DNA of 52,634 bases, taken from contig NZ_JAELUG010000038.1 in assembly GCF_016429255.1 (NCBI RefSeq), positions 1 through 52,634 of the forward strand. Reading direction: 5' to 3'. Source of the DNA: Rhizobium sp. ASV8. Lineage in GTDB: Bacteria > Pseudomonadota > Alphaproteobacteria > Rhizobiales > Rhizobiaceae. The notes below the pieces were generated by a model. That model searched no databases. It worked only from the letters and a program-made list of their open reading frames with translations, and was not told the origin of the DNA. The translations under genes were made by a program, and so were the position numbers. Below, piece by piece: positions 34,935 through 44,112 of the stretch. The first letter of the stretch is position 1, and every line of letters starts with the position of its first letter.

Positions 34935-35840
34935 TCACTCTGCGGTGACCTTCTTGCGCGGGGCGATGGTCATGGCCATGACACCGGCGACAACGCAGAC
35001 GAGGCCGATGGCTGCTGTCGAGGATACGGGCTCCCCCAGGAAGATCACGCCGATGCCGACGCCGATGGGGACGCGCAGGTAAGCCTGGGCGGTCGTGGCG
35101 ACCGAGCCGAGGGTCTGGATGAGCTGGAAGTAGATGCTGAAGGCGAGAGCGGTCGAAACTACCGACAGGCCGAGCAGCGAGAAAATCGAGGCTGTGGAGG
35201 GCGCCAGCTGCCAGGGATGTTCGACAATCAGGCTGGCGGGAATGAGGAGCGCTGCTCCGCATAGCAACGAGCCAGCCGCAGGCATCATCGGATCCAATCC
35301 CTTGAAATTGCGTCCGAACAGCGCTGCACTCGCATAGCAGATGGATGCGGCAACGACGGCAAGCTGCGCAGGGAGTTGTTGACCTACTCCGTGAAGCGCG
35401 TCGACCCCGATGATCAGGCAAATGCCTGCCATACCCGCGATGACCCCGAAGAGCTTGCGGCCTGTCAGCCTTTCGGTACGCAACAGGATTGCGGCGATCA
35501 GAAACGCGAAGATCGGCGTCGTGGAATTCAATATGGTCGCCAGACCAGCATCGAGTGTCTGCTCCGCCCAGGCGATTAGCGTGAAAGGAATGGCGCTGTT
35601 GAGGCAGGATTGAATGAGGAACCGCCGCCATACCGCTGGATCCCTCGGTAGGCTCAGGCCGCGCCAGCGAATGATGACGAGCAGGACGACACCGGCAATC
35701 AGCGTGCGGGCGGCAATCAGCGTAATCGGCGGAATGGTTGCTACGCCGACGCGGATAAAGCTGTAAGACGCCCCCCAGCAGGTGGCGAGAAGCAAAAGGA
35801 GCAACAACTCCTTGGTTATGTCTGTCTTAGCGGGCGCCAT
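34935..35840 (-). CDS. EamA/RhaT drug-metabolite transporter
   Basis: A 301-residue protein with ten predicted helices in two EamA halves (about 10-140 and 155-290). Seen: LLATCWGASYSFIRVGVATIPP at the start, and IYFQLIQTLGSVATTAQAYLRVPIGVGIGVIFLGEP in the second half. It is a likely exporter of small metabolites or amino acids. The start MAPAKTDITK at 35840 gives the family length. An upstream extension overlaps the protease gene and is rejected. Confidence 0.88.
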   Translation of the reverse strand: MAPAKTDITKELLLLLLLATCWGASYSFIRVGVATIPPITLIAARTLIAGVVLLVIIRWRGLSLPRDPAVWRRFLIQSCLNSAIPFTLIAWAEQTLDAGLATILNSTTPIFAFLIAAILLRTERLTGRKLFGVIAGMAGICLIIGVDALHGVGQQLPAQLAVVAASICYASAALFGRNFKGLDPMMPAAGSLLCGAALLIPASLIVEHPWQLAPSTASIFSLLGLSVVSTALAFSIYFQLIQTLGSVATTAQAYLRVPIGVGIGVIFLGEPVSSTAAIGLVCVVAGVMAMTIAPRKKVTAE

Positions 35841-35944
35841 GGTTGTCTCACTCTCCGGCTGTTCGGGTCTGACTCTTTTTAGAGTGAAGAGACCAGCGAA
35901 TGCTTCGGTCTCCGCCGAACTATCGATTGCCGTTTTCGCCGTGC

Positions 35945-36646
35945 TCAATCGCGAAGGCGAAGTTCATCGGTCTGCATCTGCATCGATCCCAGTGTTTCCA
36001 GGAAGCTCATGCCGAGCAGACTTTGATCCAGCTTGCCCGCTTCGGCCACACTTGCCTTGACGTCGTGACGCTTGATCGGCCCGATCGACACAGAACCAAG
36101 CTCGACGGGCGCCGCGCTGGCGCGACCATTCGCGGTCATCACGGTCATCGAGTAGGTGAGATTTTCCGGAATGATCCCGACGCGCTCGGCGTCTTCCTGC
36201 GACAAGGCGATCGTGCTGGCGCCGGTGTCGACAAGCATGTCAATCGGCTGTCCGTTGATCCTGACCACGGCCTCGAAATGTCCGCTGGATCGCTTGTGGA
36301 TAATGACTTCCTGTCCGCCTTCGCTGGTGGTGACGACGACCGCACGGCCAGGTATCAGGCCGGCAAAGAGGCGATTACCGACCCGTTCGGCGTCGTAGCG
36401 ATAGATGTAGGCGGTCGCCAGCGCCATGATGATGACGAACCAGATCAGGAGATTGCGCAGCGATTGGCTGAGGGTGTGGCGACTGCCCCACACGGCGGCG
36501 CTCATCATCAAGGCTATCGGCACGAGGTAGATGACGCGGGCAAAGTCGTCATTGTGCATGCCGAAGGTCATGCCGGTGTTGTTGTTGAAGATGAGAAGCG
36601 CGAGGCCGATGCCGAGAATGGCGAGAACGATGTTCAGGCGGTTCAT
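35945..36646 (-). CDS. Membrane-anchored retropepsin-like aspartic protease
   Basis: A 233-residue protein of the clan AA (TIGR02281-like) type. Three hydrophobic segments (about 4-20, 36-54 and 66-82) are followed by a single-lobe aspartic protease domain (about 115-233) with the catalytic MLVDTGAST near 143-151 and a second block QSLLGMSFLETL. Such proteins work as homodimers, probably in the periplasm. Start at 36646 (MNRLNIVLAI), overlapping the DUF1289 gene by ATGA. Confidence 0.85.
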   Translation of the reverse strand: MNRLNIVLAILGIGLALLIFNNNTGMTFGMHNDDFARVIYLVPIALMMSAAVWGSRHTLSQSLRNLLIWFVIIMALATAYIYRYDAERVGNRLFAGLIPGRAVVVTTSEGGQEVIIHKRSSGHFEAVVRINGQPIDMLVDTGASTIALSQEDAERVGIIPENLTYSMTVMTANGRASAAPVELGSVSIGPIKRHDVKASVAEAGKLDQSLLGMSFLETLGSMQMQTDELRLRD

Positions 36647-36864
36647 ACGGCGCTGCGCTCCTGTGTCTGTTGCGACGGGCCAATATCCTCGCCGGGCCGA
36701 GGTGCGAGCTTGGTCATGCGTGCGGGAAGAATTTCCATGACCGCGCGTCGCTCGTCGTCGCTGTAGCTTATCCACGCGCCGATTTCCGCGCCTGTACGGC
36801 CGCAACCGAGACAGTAACCGGTGTTTTCGTCGAGGGAACAGACAAGGATGCAGGGTGTTAGCAT
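36643..36864 (-). CDS. DUF1289 small Cys-rich protein
   Basis: A 73-residue DUF1289 protein. Seen: PCILVC near the start, YCLGCGRT and the W-x-x-YSDDERR helix, with four Cys that fit a zinc or iron-sulfur site. The function is unknown. The start MLTPCILVC at 36864 is chosen over a longer frame into cobS. It is the first gene of a pair with the aspartic protease and lies just downstream of cobS on the same strand. Confidence 0.82.
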   Translation of the reverse strand: MLTPCILVCSLDENTGYCLGCGRTGAEIGAWISYSDDERRAVMEILPARMTKLAPRPGEDIGPSQQTQERSAV

Positions 36865-36883
36865 AGGATCATATATCGAGGCT

Positions 36884-37660
36884 TCAAACACACATGGCAA
36901 GGGTACACAGCGACGCGATCTCGCAAATCTGCTGGGTCGCGCCGATCGTGTCTCCGGTATGGCCGGACAGTCTTTGACGCACATGTCTGTTCGACAAAAA
37001 TGTCGTGATCGCGACAACGAGAAGGCAGGAGACGAGTGAAGGAATGCCCAGGGTGGGCCAGATTAGCAGGAGGGCAAGCCCGAGCGTTGTGATCAACGCC
37101 AGTTGCATGGCGTTGCCATCGGGTTGGCCTGCAGAGGCGGCGACGCCGTCAGGCTTTGCCGAAGGGAGGACGTGCCAGTGCCACACCATCGCGCCGCGGC
37201 TGAGCGCGGCTACGGCGAGCAGCGCGGCGGCTGCGTCGGTAGACGATACATGGCGGGCAATGGCAGCGAGCGCGGATGCCCGCAGCCCGAAGGACAGGAT
37301 CAATGCGACCGCGCCATAGGTGCCGATGCGGCTGTCCTTCATGATACCGAGGGCGCGCGCGCGATCCTTGCCGCCGCCAAGTCCGTCCGCGGTGTCGCTG
37401 AGACCATCCTCATGCAGGGCTCCAGTCGTCACGGTCTGTACCGTAAGGGCCAGAAACGCCGCCATGAGCGGATCCGCATGCATCGCAAGCAACAAGCCGA
37501 ACACGATGGCGGCGGGAAATGCGACCAGCAAGCCGGCAACCGGAAAGGCGCGTGACACCGTCCCGAGCTTGCCGTCATGACCGGCAAAGAAGGATGCCGA
37601 TACGGGAATGCGGCTCAAGAAGGCGACGGCGCGCGCGATATCGCGCATATATTCCCGCAT
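36884..37660 (-). CDS. cobS: Adenosylcobinamide-GDP ribazoletransferase (cobalamin synthase)
   Basis: A 258-residue membrane enzyme that joins adenosylcobinamide-GDP to alpha-ribazole, the last step of the nucleotide loop. Seen: [10 protein letters not shown] near the start, the signature block [19 protein letters not shown] near 86-104, [13 protein letters not shown] near 115-127 and several helices. The start at 37660 is supported by GGGGAGAGGAAG. It is divergent from cobT, whose product makes the alpha-ribazole phosphate, across about 130 bp. No cobalamin riboswitch fits in that space. Confidence 0.93.
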   Translation of the reverse strand: MREYMRDIARAVAFLSRIPVSASFFAGHDGKLGTVSRAFPVAGLLVAFPAAIVFGLLLAMHADPLMAAFLALTVQTVTTGALHEDGLSDTADGLGGGKDRARALGIMKDSRIGTYGAVALILSFGLRASALAAIARHVSSTDAAAALLAVAALSRGAMVWHWHVLPSAKPDGVAASAGQPDGNAMQLALITTLGLALLLIWPTLGIPSLVSCLLVVAITTFLSNRHVRQRLSGHTGDTIGATQQICEIASLCTLAMCV

Positions 37661-37788
37661 TTCTTCCTCTCCCCGCAATTCGCTCGACAGCATCGAACGC
37701 TTTTGGAGTTGTTCGCGCCGGTTCCGACGACTAATAGAGTCGCACGCAAAGAACCTGATTTGAGACCAAAAGACAAGGAACGGCATTC

Positions 37789-38805
37789 ATGAGCGTAACC
37801 GGCTTGCCATTCGACGATTTCCGCACGCTGCTGCGCGACCTTCCAGGCCCGGATGCCCGCGCGCTCGTGGCGGCACGCGAGCGCGACGCACAGCTCACCA
37901 AACCGCCAGGCGCGCTCGGCCGTCTCGAGGAGATAGCTTTCTGGCTGGCTGCCTGGTCTGGTCGCCCGCCTGCCGTCACCCGGCCGCTGGTTGCCATCTT
38001 CGCCGGCAATCACGGCGTTACCAAGCAGGGAATTACGCCATTCCCGCCTTCGGTTACGCAGCAGATGGTGGAAAATTTCGCAGCCGGCGGCGCGGCGATC
38101 AACCAGATCTGTGTCACCTATGATCTCGGCCTGAAGATCTTCGACCTGGCACTCGATTTTCCGACCGCCGACATTACCGAGGAGCCGGCGCTCAGCGAAC
38201 GCGATTGCGCTGCCACCATGGCCTTCGGCATGGAAGCAATCGCCGGCGGCACGGATCTGCTTTGCATCGGCGAAATGGGCATCGGTAACACCACGATCGC
38301 CGCAGCGATCCACTACGCGCTTTACGGCGGGAAGGCAGAAGACTGGGTCGGCCCGGGAACCGGCTCCGAAGGCGAGATGCTGAAGCGAAAGATTGCGGCT
38401 GTCGAGAAGGCGGTTGCACTTCATCGCGCTCATCTTTCCGATCCGCTTGAAATCCTGCGCCGCCTCGGCGGCCGCGAGATCGCTGCCATGGCTGGCGCGA
38501 TCCTGGCCGCGCGCATGGAGCGTATTCCCGTCATCATCGACGGCTACGTCGCGACCGCTGCCGCTTCCATCCTCAAGGCTGCCAACCCGGCGGCGCTCGA
38601 TCACTGCCTGATCGGCCATGTTTCGGGAGAGCCGGGACATCTGAAGTCGATCGAGAAGCTCGGCAAGACGCCGCTTCTGGCGCTGGGCATGCGGCTCGGA
38701 GAAGGTACGGGTGCGGCACTCGCGGCGGGTATCGTCAAGGCCGCTGCCGCATGCCACTCCGGCATGGCGACTTTCGAAAGCGCTGGTGTCACGAACAAGC
38801 ATTGA
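37789..38805 (+). CDS. cobT: Nicotinate-nucleotide:dimethylbenzimidazole phosphoribosyltransferase
   Basis: A 338-residue CobT (named cobU in some rhizobial schemes). Seen: TKPPGALGRLEEIA near 43-56, IFAGNHGV near 69-76, GEMGIGNTT near 162-170, and the C-terminal GMRLGEGTGAALA. It makes alpha-ribazole 5'-phosphate from dimethylbenzimidazole and nicotinate mononucleotide. It shares its upstream region with the divergent cobS. The cobC and cbiB genes 36 kb to the left supply the corrin side of the same assembly. Confidence 0.95.
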   Translation: MSVTGLPFDDFRTLLRDLPGPDARALVAARERDAQLTKPPGALGRLEEIAFWLAAWSGRPPAVTRPLVAIFAGNHGVTKQGITPFPPSVTQQMVENFAAGGAAINQICVTYDLGLKIFDLALDFPTADITEEPALSERDCAATMAFGMEAIAGGTDLLCIGEMGIGNTTIAAAIHYALYGGKAEDWVGPGTGSEGEMLKRKIAAVEKAVALHRAHLSDPLEILRRLGGREIAAMAGAILAARMERIPVIIDGYVATAAASILKAANPAALDHCLIGHVSGEPGHLKSIEKLGKTPLLALGMRLGEGTGAALAAGIVKAAAACHSGMATFESAGVTNKH

Positions 38806-38957
38806 CCAGATATCGTGGCGAGGTGCCAGAAGCGCATCTTGCCACCGATTTTCCTGTGGAACTATCAGTTCGCGTCATAAATCTGTAATGAATTCCGAGT
38901 GGCGTTCTGAAGTGCCGACTTGCTTCAAAGGAGGCGAGGCGGTATTTGCAAGTCGCC

Positions 38958-39055
38958 CAAAGCCCGTCGCGATCTTTCAGATGCGCTTTCGGCCATTGAT
39001 TTCGCGCATGTCGTCGTCGCAAAACCGCTGCACATTTTCGTGCGACATGCTCTAG
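38958..39055. repeat. RIME-like 105-bp element, copy 3
   Basis: It starts CAAAGCCCGTCGCGATCTTT and ends GTGCGACATGCTCTA, with the central TCGCAAAACCGCTGCACAT. It is closest to copy 1. It lies 33 bp upstream of the diacylglycerol kinase start, so it is in or next to that leader or promoter. Confidence 0.75.
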
Positions 39056-39088
39056 ATTTGCAATCGGGATAATACGGGCGGAGCAGGC

Positions 39089-39481
39089 ATGGCCGAGTTT
39101 TCGAAACCTGCAGTTACCAAGGAAACCGGGATCCGGCATTTCTTTGCGGCCGCCAGCTATTCATGGGGCGGCTTTCAACGGCTGCTACAAGAGTCTGCCT
39201 TCCGTCAGGAGCTTTTCTTTGCGGCTATATCGCTGATCCTGCTGATCGTCGTCGGGGCGAGCCTCGGCGAGATCGTCATCGCCATGGTGCTTTTCCTTGG
39301 TGTCTTCGCGATCGAGGCGATGAACACGGCAGTCGAAGAGGTCATTGACCGGATCTCTCCGGAGATTTCGAATGTCGGCAAGCACGCCAAGGATCTTGGC
39401 TCGTTCGCGGTGCTCTGCATGCTGGTCGCGTCCGGCCTCTACATGCTTTACGTCATCGGCAGTCATTTGTTTTTCCGCTAG
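39089..39481 (+). CDS. dgkA: Diacylglycerol kinase (prokaryotic, membrane)
   Basis: A 130-residue trimeric-type DgkA that phosphorylates diacylglycerol to recycle lipid head-group donors. Seen: ATASYSWGGF-like start (FFAAASYSWGGFQRLLQESAFRQEL read in parts), three helices, and the catalytic EAMNTAVEEVIDRI near 79-92 with Glu and Asn. In rhizobia, cyclic glucan and lipid remodelling feed this enzyme. Convergent with the kinase gene 17 bp away. A RIME-like copy precedes it. Confidence 0.93.
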   Translation: MAEFSKPAVTKETGIRHFFAAASYSWGGFQRLLQESAFRQELFFAAISLILLIVVGASLGEIVIAMVLFLGVFAIEAMNTAVEEVIDRISPEISNVGKHAKDLGSFAVLCMLVASGLYMLYVIGSHLFFR

Positions 39482-39498
39482 GCGTGGAAACTCAGGTC

Positions 39499-41028
39499 TC
39501 AGGCGAAGCTCTTCTTCCGCCGTCCGGCCAACGGAGCGTCCTCAACGGCCGGCAGACTTTGCAAAACGCGCTTGGCCGGCAGGATCGCGATGACCTCTGT
39601 GCCTTCGCGCAGCTTGGATTTCAGCGCGAATTGACCGTCATGCTTGGCGAGTATGGCTTGCACGATCGGAAGGCCGAGACCGGTGCCTTGCTCGGCGCTC
39701 TTGATGGCAATCGACCCTTGACCGAAAGCCGAGAGTACGATCGGGATTTCCTCCTCGGGGATGCCGGGGCCGTTATCCTTGATCGCCACATATTCCCCGC
39801 CGCCGGCCGTCCAGCCGACTTTGACGCTGATTTCACCACCCTGCGGCGTGAATTTCACGGCGTTCGACAAAAGGTTGAGAATGACCTGCCGCATCGACTT
39901 CTCATCTGCCCAGACGGAGGGAAGCTGCGGTTCTATCTGCGAGGAGATGGAAATGTTCTTGGCGCGGGCGCGCAACTGCACCATGCCGATGCAATCTTCG
40001 GCGATATCGAGCAGCGAGATCGCCTCTTCGTTCAACTCGTATTTGCCGGCCTCGATGCGCGAGAGATCGAGGATCTCGTTGATCAGGTTGAGCAGGTGCT
40101 GGCCGGATCGATGGATATCGGTGGTGTATTCCCGATAGGTGGGGTTGTTCAGGGGTCCCATGACCTCGGCTGACATGACTTCAGAAAAGCCGAGAATGGC
40201 GTTCAGCGGCGTCCTCAATTCATGCGACATGGAGGCAAGGAAGCGGGATTTGGCGAGGTTAGCCTCTTCTGCACGCCGGCGTGCCTCGTCGGACATGGAA
40301 TTGGCGACTTCCAGCTCCGCGATCAGATCGTCCTTTTCCGACTGGAAAGAAAGGATCTTGAGATTGGACTGGAACATCCGGTTGGTGATGAAAGTGAAGA
40401 AGATCACGGCAACCGAGACGGCTGCGGTCAGTGCTATATCCGAGGGATTTCGGGTCAGTATCGCGGTAACGACCAGCACCACGGTCGGGGGCGCGAAGGC
40501 GAAAGGCACGGCACGCGGCAACATGAAGCTCGCCATGGCCGTGATGCAAATCGCCACCAGCAGCGTCGTGCCCTTGTACAGGCTGAAACTGTCGCCGCCG
40601 CAGGTCGTGCAGGTCTGCATTGTGAAAACCGCCCAGCACAGCCCGGTCAACAATTGCCCCAGCAACAGGATCTGCCGCCACTTCCGGGCGCCTTCGATGG
40701 TCATTTCCTGCTTCTTGGCGCGCCGGCCGAGCAGCATGTTGATGGCGTGCGCCGTCAGGATCGGAATGGTCCACAGAAAAATAGCGATGTCGCGCGTCAG
40801 ATAAACCCCGAGTGCTGCGACGACGACGATAAAAATGGGGACGACCGCTGCGCCCTGCAGCAGGGAGTCGATGTGCATGACCATGAGTTCGCGGTCGAAA
40901 TTGCTGCTATGCCCCGTCTGCAGGCGCTCACGCGTCTGCCGCACGGCCTTCGACACAGCCCGGTTGCGGTGGCTGCGCGATCGGTCGACGATGTTCTTAT
41001 CTGTCGATGTGCTGGCGCCGGTTCTCAT
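39499..41028 (-). CDS. Membrane sensor histidine kinase, PleC/DivJ-like
   Basis: A 509-residue kinase. Four to six hydrophobic segments lie between about 55 and 215, then a coiled linker (EKDDLIAELEVANSMSDEARRRAEEA), the H-box SMSHELRTPLNAILGFSEVM and the N-box NLLSNAVKFT. The ATPase motifs DNGPGIP and GTGLGLP follow. The H-box matches kinases that act on DivK in alphaproteobacteria (PleC, DivJ, PdhS, CbrA), but which one cannot be told. No receiver domain and no partner regulator are adjacent, as expected for that group. Confidence 0.88.
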   Translation of the reverse strand: MRTGASTSTDKNIVDRSRSHRNRAVSKAVRQTRERLQTGHSSNFDRELMVMHIDSLLQGAAVVPIFIVVVAALGVYLTRDIAIFLWTIPILTAHAINMLLGRRAKKQEMTIEGARKWRQILLLGQLLTGLCWAVFTMQTCTTCGGDSFSLYKGTTLLVAICITAMASFMLPRAVPFAFAPPTVVLVVTAILTRNPSDIALTAAVSVAVIFFTFITNRMFQSNLKILSFQSEKDDLIAELEVANSMSDEARRRAEEANLAKSRFLASMSHELRTPLNAILGFSEVMSAEVMGPLNNPTYREYTTDIHRSGQHLLNLINEILDLSRIEAGKYELNEEAISLLDIAEDCIGMVQLRARAKNISISSQIEPQLPSVWADEKSMRQVILNLLSNAVKFTPQGGEISVKVGWTAGGGEYVAIKDNGPGIPEEEIPIVLSAFGQGSIAIKSAEQGTGLGLPIVQAILAKHDGQFALKSKLREGTEVIAILPAKRVLQSLPAVEDAPLAGRRKKSFA

Positions 41029-41151
41029 GGTTTCATTGAAACTTGATCTTTGTGAGATTAGAGACTACCGGCCAATTCTTAAGAAGATGCTGCGGCGAAA
41101 TGTTTTGTTTGCCATCTTCGCCAAGGATTTGTTGTTAAAGGAGGCAAGAAC

Positions 41152-41727
41152 GTGATGCGGTCAGGCCGCCTTTTTCGCGACGGCGTGGCCACATTTGCTT
41201 TGCTCGGCATTCTCGCTCTGCTCGCGTCGAAATTGAATAATCGGCCGGAACTCGTTCAAACTGGTAATTTTTACGTCGTTGACGGCGATACGCTTTCCGC
41301 CAATGAAGAGCGTCTGCGGCTGAAAGGCATCGACGCACCGGAATATCGACAACGGTGTCGACGCGATGGCGCGGATTGGGCGTGCGGCGAGGAGGCGCGC
41401 AAGGCTCTTGTCACAATCGTTAAAACCGGTAGGCCGGAATGCCGTGGTGCGGAGAGAGATCGCTACGGTCGCCTTCTGGTGACATGCATGGTTGGTGATG
41501 TCGATATCAATGCTGCCATGGTTCGCAGCGGCATGGCATTATCCTATGGCGGTTATGCAGCCGAAGAGCTGAAAGCACGACAAGCGAAGGCGGGCGTATG
41601 GGCTGGCGATTTCGAGCGGCCGAGCGACTATCGCCGCGAGGCGCGTGTGCAGCAGGCGGCCGGGGGCGATCCGATCAGGAATCTGGCAGACTACGTATGG
41701 CAGCTCGTTGGGTGGGGCGTGCAATGA
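41152..41727 (+). CDS. Thermonuclease (SNase)-family protein
   Basis: A 191-residue protein with one N-terminal hydrophobic segment (about 9-24) and a staphylococcal-nuclease-like domain. Seen: VVDGDTLSANEERLRLKGIDAPEYRQRC with metal-site Asp and Arg, and RDRYGRLLVTC. It is likely exported or membrane-anchored and may cut nucleic acids. AAGGAGG at 41138-41144 favours the GTG at 41152, with an ATG at 41155 as alternative. The next gene starts in its stop codon (ATGA). Confidence 0.83.
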   Translation: MMRSGRLFRDGVATFALLGILALLASKLNNRPELVQTGNFYVVDGDTLSANEERLRLKGIDAPEYRQRCRRDGADWACGEEARKALVTIVKTGRPECRGAERDRYGRLLVTCMVGDVDINAAMVRSGMALSYGGYAAEELKARQAKAGVWAGDFERPSDYRREARVQQAAGGDPIRNLADYVWQLVGWGVQ

Positions 41728-42356
41728 TGCAAAAGGAAGAACTGCAGGAGTTGAGCCGGGCAATTGCGGCCTGTCGCGTCTGTCGTGACATGCCTGCCAA
41801 AGGAGAGGCGCATAGGCTGCCCCACGAGCCGCGGCCGATCGCGACGCTTTCCGGGACAGCGCGCATTCTGATTGCGGGGCAGGCACCTGGCTTAAGGGTT
41901 CACGAGAGCGGCTTGCCCTTCAATGATGCTTCCGGCGATCGGCTGCGGCAATGGCTAAACGTCGATCGCGAGAGTTTCTACAACCCTGAACATTTTGCCA
42001 TGCTGCCGATGGGCTTCTGTTTCCCCGGCTACGATGCCGCCGGCAGCGATATGCCGCCGCGCAAGGAGTGCGCGCCTTTGTGGCGAAAGAGAGCCATGGA
42101 CGCGATGCCGCAGATCGAGCTTATCCTGACGATCGGTCAATATGCCCAGGCGTGGCATATGGGCCCGGAGCGGATGGCTTCCATGACGGAGACGGTCGCC
42201 GAATGGCGGCGCTATCTTCTGACCAACCGGTCGCCTGCCATATTACCCTTGCCGCATCCAAGCTGGCGCAATAGCGGCTGGCTGAAACGCCATCCCTGGT
42301 TCGAGGCGGAGCTGCTTCCCGTATTACAAGAACGTGTGAGAATCCTCGTTTCTTGA
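41724..42356 (+). CDS. Uracil-DNA glycosylase-family protein
   Basis: A 210-residue UDG-fold protein. Seen: CRVCRDMP with two Cys near the start, ILIAGQAPGLRVHESGLPFNDASGDRLR near 49-75 (the water-activating motif of family 4/5 type is changed), and the late LPHPSWRN near 178-185 (second motif). The Cys spacing hints at a partial iron-sulfur site. Activity is uncertain. It starts at the ATGA overlap with the thermonuclease gene. Confidence 0.78.
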   Translation: MMQKEELQELSRAIAACRVCRDMPAKGEAHRLPHEPRPIATLSGTARILIAGQAPGLRVHESGLPFNDASGDRLRQWLNVDRESFYNPEHFAMLPMGFCFPGYDAAGSDMPPRKECAPLWRKRAMDAMPQIELILTIGQYAQAWHMGPERMASMTETVAEWRRYLLTNRSPAILPLPHPSWRNSGWLKRHPWFEAELLPVLQERVRILVS

Positions 42357-42413
42357 AACAAGTTTCTTTTATTTCGCCGATAATAGGCTATAGAGAGAAT
42401 ATAATTCGAAGGG

Positions 42414-42911
42414 ATGCTGAAAATGGACCGTCTTGACCGCAAAATCCTGCGCCTCCTGCAGGAGGACTCCACTCTGGCCGTGGCCGACCTTGCCAAGAAG
42501 GTCGGCTTGTCGACGACGCCGTGCTGGCGCCGCATCCAGAAGATGGAAGAGGATGGCGTCATTCGCCGTCGCGTGGCGCTGCTCGATCCGGAAAAGGTCA
42601 ACACCAAGGTCACGGTTTTCGTATCCATCCGCACCAACAGCCACTCTATCGAATGGTTGAAGCGTTTTTCCGAAGTGATTGCCGATTTTCCGGAAGTGGT
42701 CGAGTTCTACCGTATGAGCGGCGACGTCGACTATCTGCTGCGTGTGGTCGTTCCCGATATCGCCGCCTATGACGCTTTCTACAAGCGCATGATCGCGAAG
42801 ATCGAAATCCGCGACGTCTCCTCGGCTTTCGCGATGGAGCAGATCAAGTATTCGACGGAACTGCCGCTCGATTACATGCTGATCGAGAATGCCAAGTCCA
42901 ACGAGGACTGA
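42414..42911 (+). CDS. Lrp/AsnC-family transcription regulator
   Basis: A 165-residue regulator: an HTH (about 4-60, with LAVADLAKKVGLSTTPCWRRIQKME) and a RAM ligand domain (about 70-150). A TATAAT at 42400-42405 is close to the start, so translation may begin at the ATG at 42423 on a nearly leaderless mRNA. It has no obvious target next door. It is convergent with the dehydrogenase gene, separated by a hairpin. Confidence 0.9.
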   Translation: MLKMDRLDRKILRLLQEDSTLAVADLAKKVGLSTTPCWRRIQKMEEDGVIRRRVALLDPEKVNTKVTVFVSIRTNSHSIEWLKRFSEVIADFPEVVEFYRMSGDVDYLLRVVVPDIAAYDAFYKRMIAKIEIRDVSSAFAMEQIKYSTELPLDYMLIENAKSNED

Positions 42912-42918
42912 CCCGAAA

Positions 42919-42944
42919 CGAGCGCCGTCGTGATGCGGCGCTCG
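42919..42944. terminator. Hairpin between convergent genes
   Basis: CGAGCGCCG (42919-42927) pairs perfectly with CGGCGCTCG (42936-42944) around TCGTGATG. On the minus strand it runs into TTTCGGG. It probably ends both the Lrp and the dehydrogenase transcripts. Confidence 0.6.
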
Positions 42945-42973
42945 CTCCTTGCTGCGTTGGGCCGCAGCGTTCC

Positions 42974-43846
42974 TTACTTCTTGTCCAGGCGCGCGAGCAG
43001 CGAGGAGGTATCCCAGCGATTGCCTCCCATCGCCTGAACGTCGCCGTAGAACTGGTCGACAAGCGCCGTCAGAGGTAGCTTGGCCTGGTTGCGGCGCGCT
43101 TCCTCCAACACGATGCCGAGATCCTTGCGCATCCAATCCACGGCGAAGCCGAAATCATATTTGCCTGAATTCATCGTCTTGTGGCGGTTTTCCATTTGCC
43201 AGGAGCCGGCGGCACCCTTGGAAATGACCTCCACGACCTTCTCGATATCGAGGCCGGCCTGCTTTCCGAAGTGAATGCCTTCCGCCAGGCCCTGAACGAT
43301 GCCGGCGATGCAGATCTGGTTGATCATCTTGGTCAGCTGGCCCGCGCCAACCGATCCCATCAGGCCGACCATGCGCGCATAGGCTTCGATGACGGGACGT
43401 GCCTTCTCATAGACCTCTTCATCGCCGCCGCACATGACGGTTAGTACACCGTTCTCGGCACCGGCCTGGCCGCCGGAGACCGGGGCGTCAATGAAGCCGA
43501 TGCCCTTGTCCTTGGCCGCATCGTAGAGCTCGCGGGCAACTTCGGCGCTTGCGGTCGTGTTATCGATGAGAACGGAACCGGCCTTCATGGCCGAGAGCGC
43601 GCCGTTTTCGCCCGTCGTCACCGAGCGCAGATCGTCGTCATTGCCAACGCAGGTGAAGACGAAGTCGGCGTTCTCCGCAGCTTGAGCCGGGGTAGGGGCG
43701 AACTTGCCGTCATATTGCTTGGCCCATGCCTCGGCCTTGGCGACGGTACGGTTGTAGACGGTAACGTCGTGCCCGCCCTTGACCTTCAGATGCCCGGCCA
43801 TGGGGTAGCCCATGACGCCCATGCCGATGAATGAGACCTTTGCCAT
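42974..43846 (-). CDS. NAD(P)-dependent beta-hydroxyacid dehydrogenase
   Basis: A 290-residue 3-hydroxyisobutyrate dehydrogenase/tartronate-semialdehyde reductase-family enzyme. Seen: VSFIGMGVMGYPMAGHL (NAD-binding, 4-20), the substrate block FIDAPVSGGQAGAENGVLTVM near 117-137, GSVGAGQLTKMINQ with the catalytic Lys, and the C-terminal KDLGIVLEEAR. The substrate cannot be fixed. MAKVSFIGMG at 43846 is the family start. Divergent from ssuA. Confidence 0.9.
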   Translation of the reverse strand: MAKVSFIGMGVMGYPMAGHLKVKGGHDVTVYNRTVAKAEAWAKQYDGKFAPTPAQAAENADFVFTCVGNDDDLRSVTTGENGALSAMKAGSVLIDNTTASAEVARELYDAAKDKGIGFIDAPVSGGQAGAENGVLTVMCGGDEEVYEKARPVIEAYARMVGLMGSVGAGQLTKMINQICIAGIVQGLAEGIHFGKQAGLDIEKVVEVISKGAAGSWQMENRHKTMNSGKYDFGFAVDWMRKDLGIVLEEARRNQAKLPLTALVDQFYGDVQAMGGNRWDTSSLLARLDKK

Positions 43847-44020
43847 TCCTGTAACTCCCTGTCCGAATTTGACTCGAAGACTTAGCGGAAAGCCTGATTG
43901 GACGGAAGGCCGATCTATCTGGCAACTTGTCACCGTGGCATGATGGTTGAAATCTTATTTCTGAATCTGGCATTTATGGGAATGGAATTTCGCCGCAGGT
44001 TCGAAACTTCATAATATCTT

Positions 44021-44037
44021 TTGTCGATATAATCTAT
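44021..44037 (+). promoter_or_regulatory. ssu motif, copy 1 (before ssuA)
   Basis: TTGTCGATATAATCTAT matches copy 2 at 16 of 17 bases and lies exactly 75 nt before the ssuA start codon. It includes TATAAT and may be a -10 region with a regulator site. Confidence 0.6.
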
Positions 44038-44112
44038 GGATTTGCGATCCTTGGCTATCGACAACGAGCCGATGGCCGCGAGAGCGCCTGAGCCTCATGA
44101 AAGGGATCCTCC

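Noticed and set aside
36884..37788. Cobalamin riboswitch before cobS or cobT
   Set aside because: The divergent spacer is about 128 bp and shows no B12-box (GCCACTG-type) sequence. A full riboswitch does not fit for either gene.
44005..44033. Complete sigma70 promoter at the ssu motif
   Set aside because: TATAAT is present, but no acceptable -35 hexamer lies 16-18 bp upstream of it in either copy, so only a shared regulatory motif is claimed.
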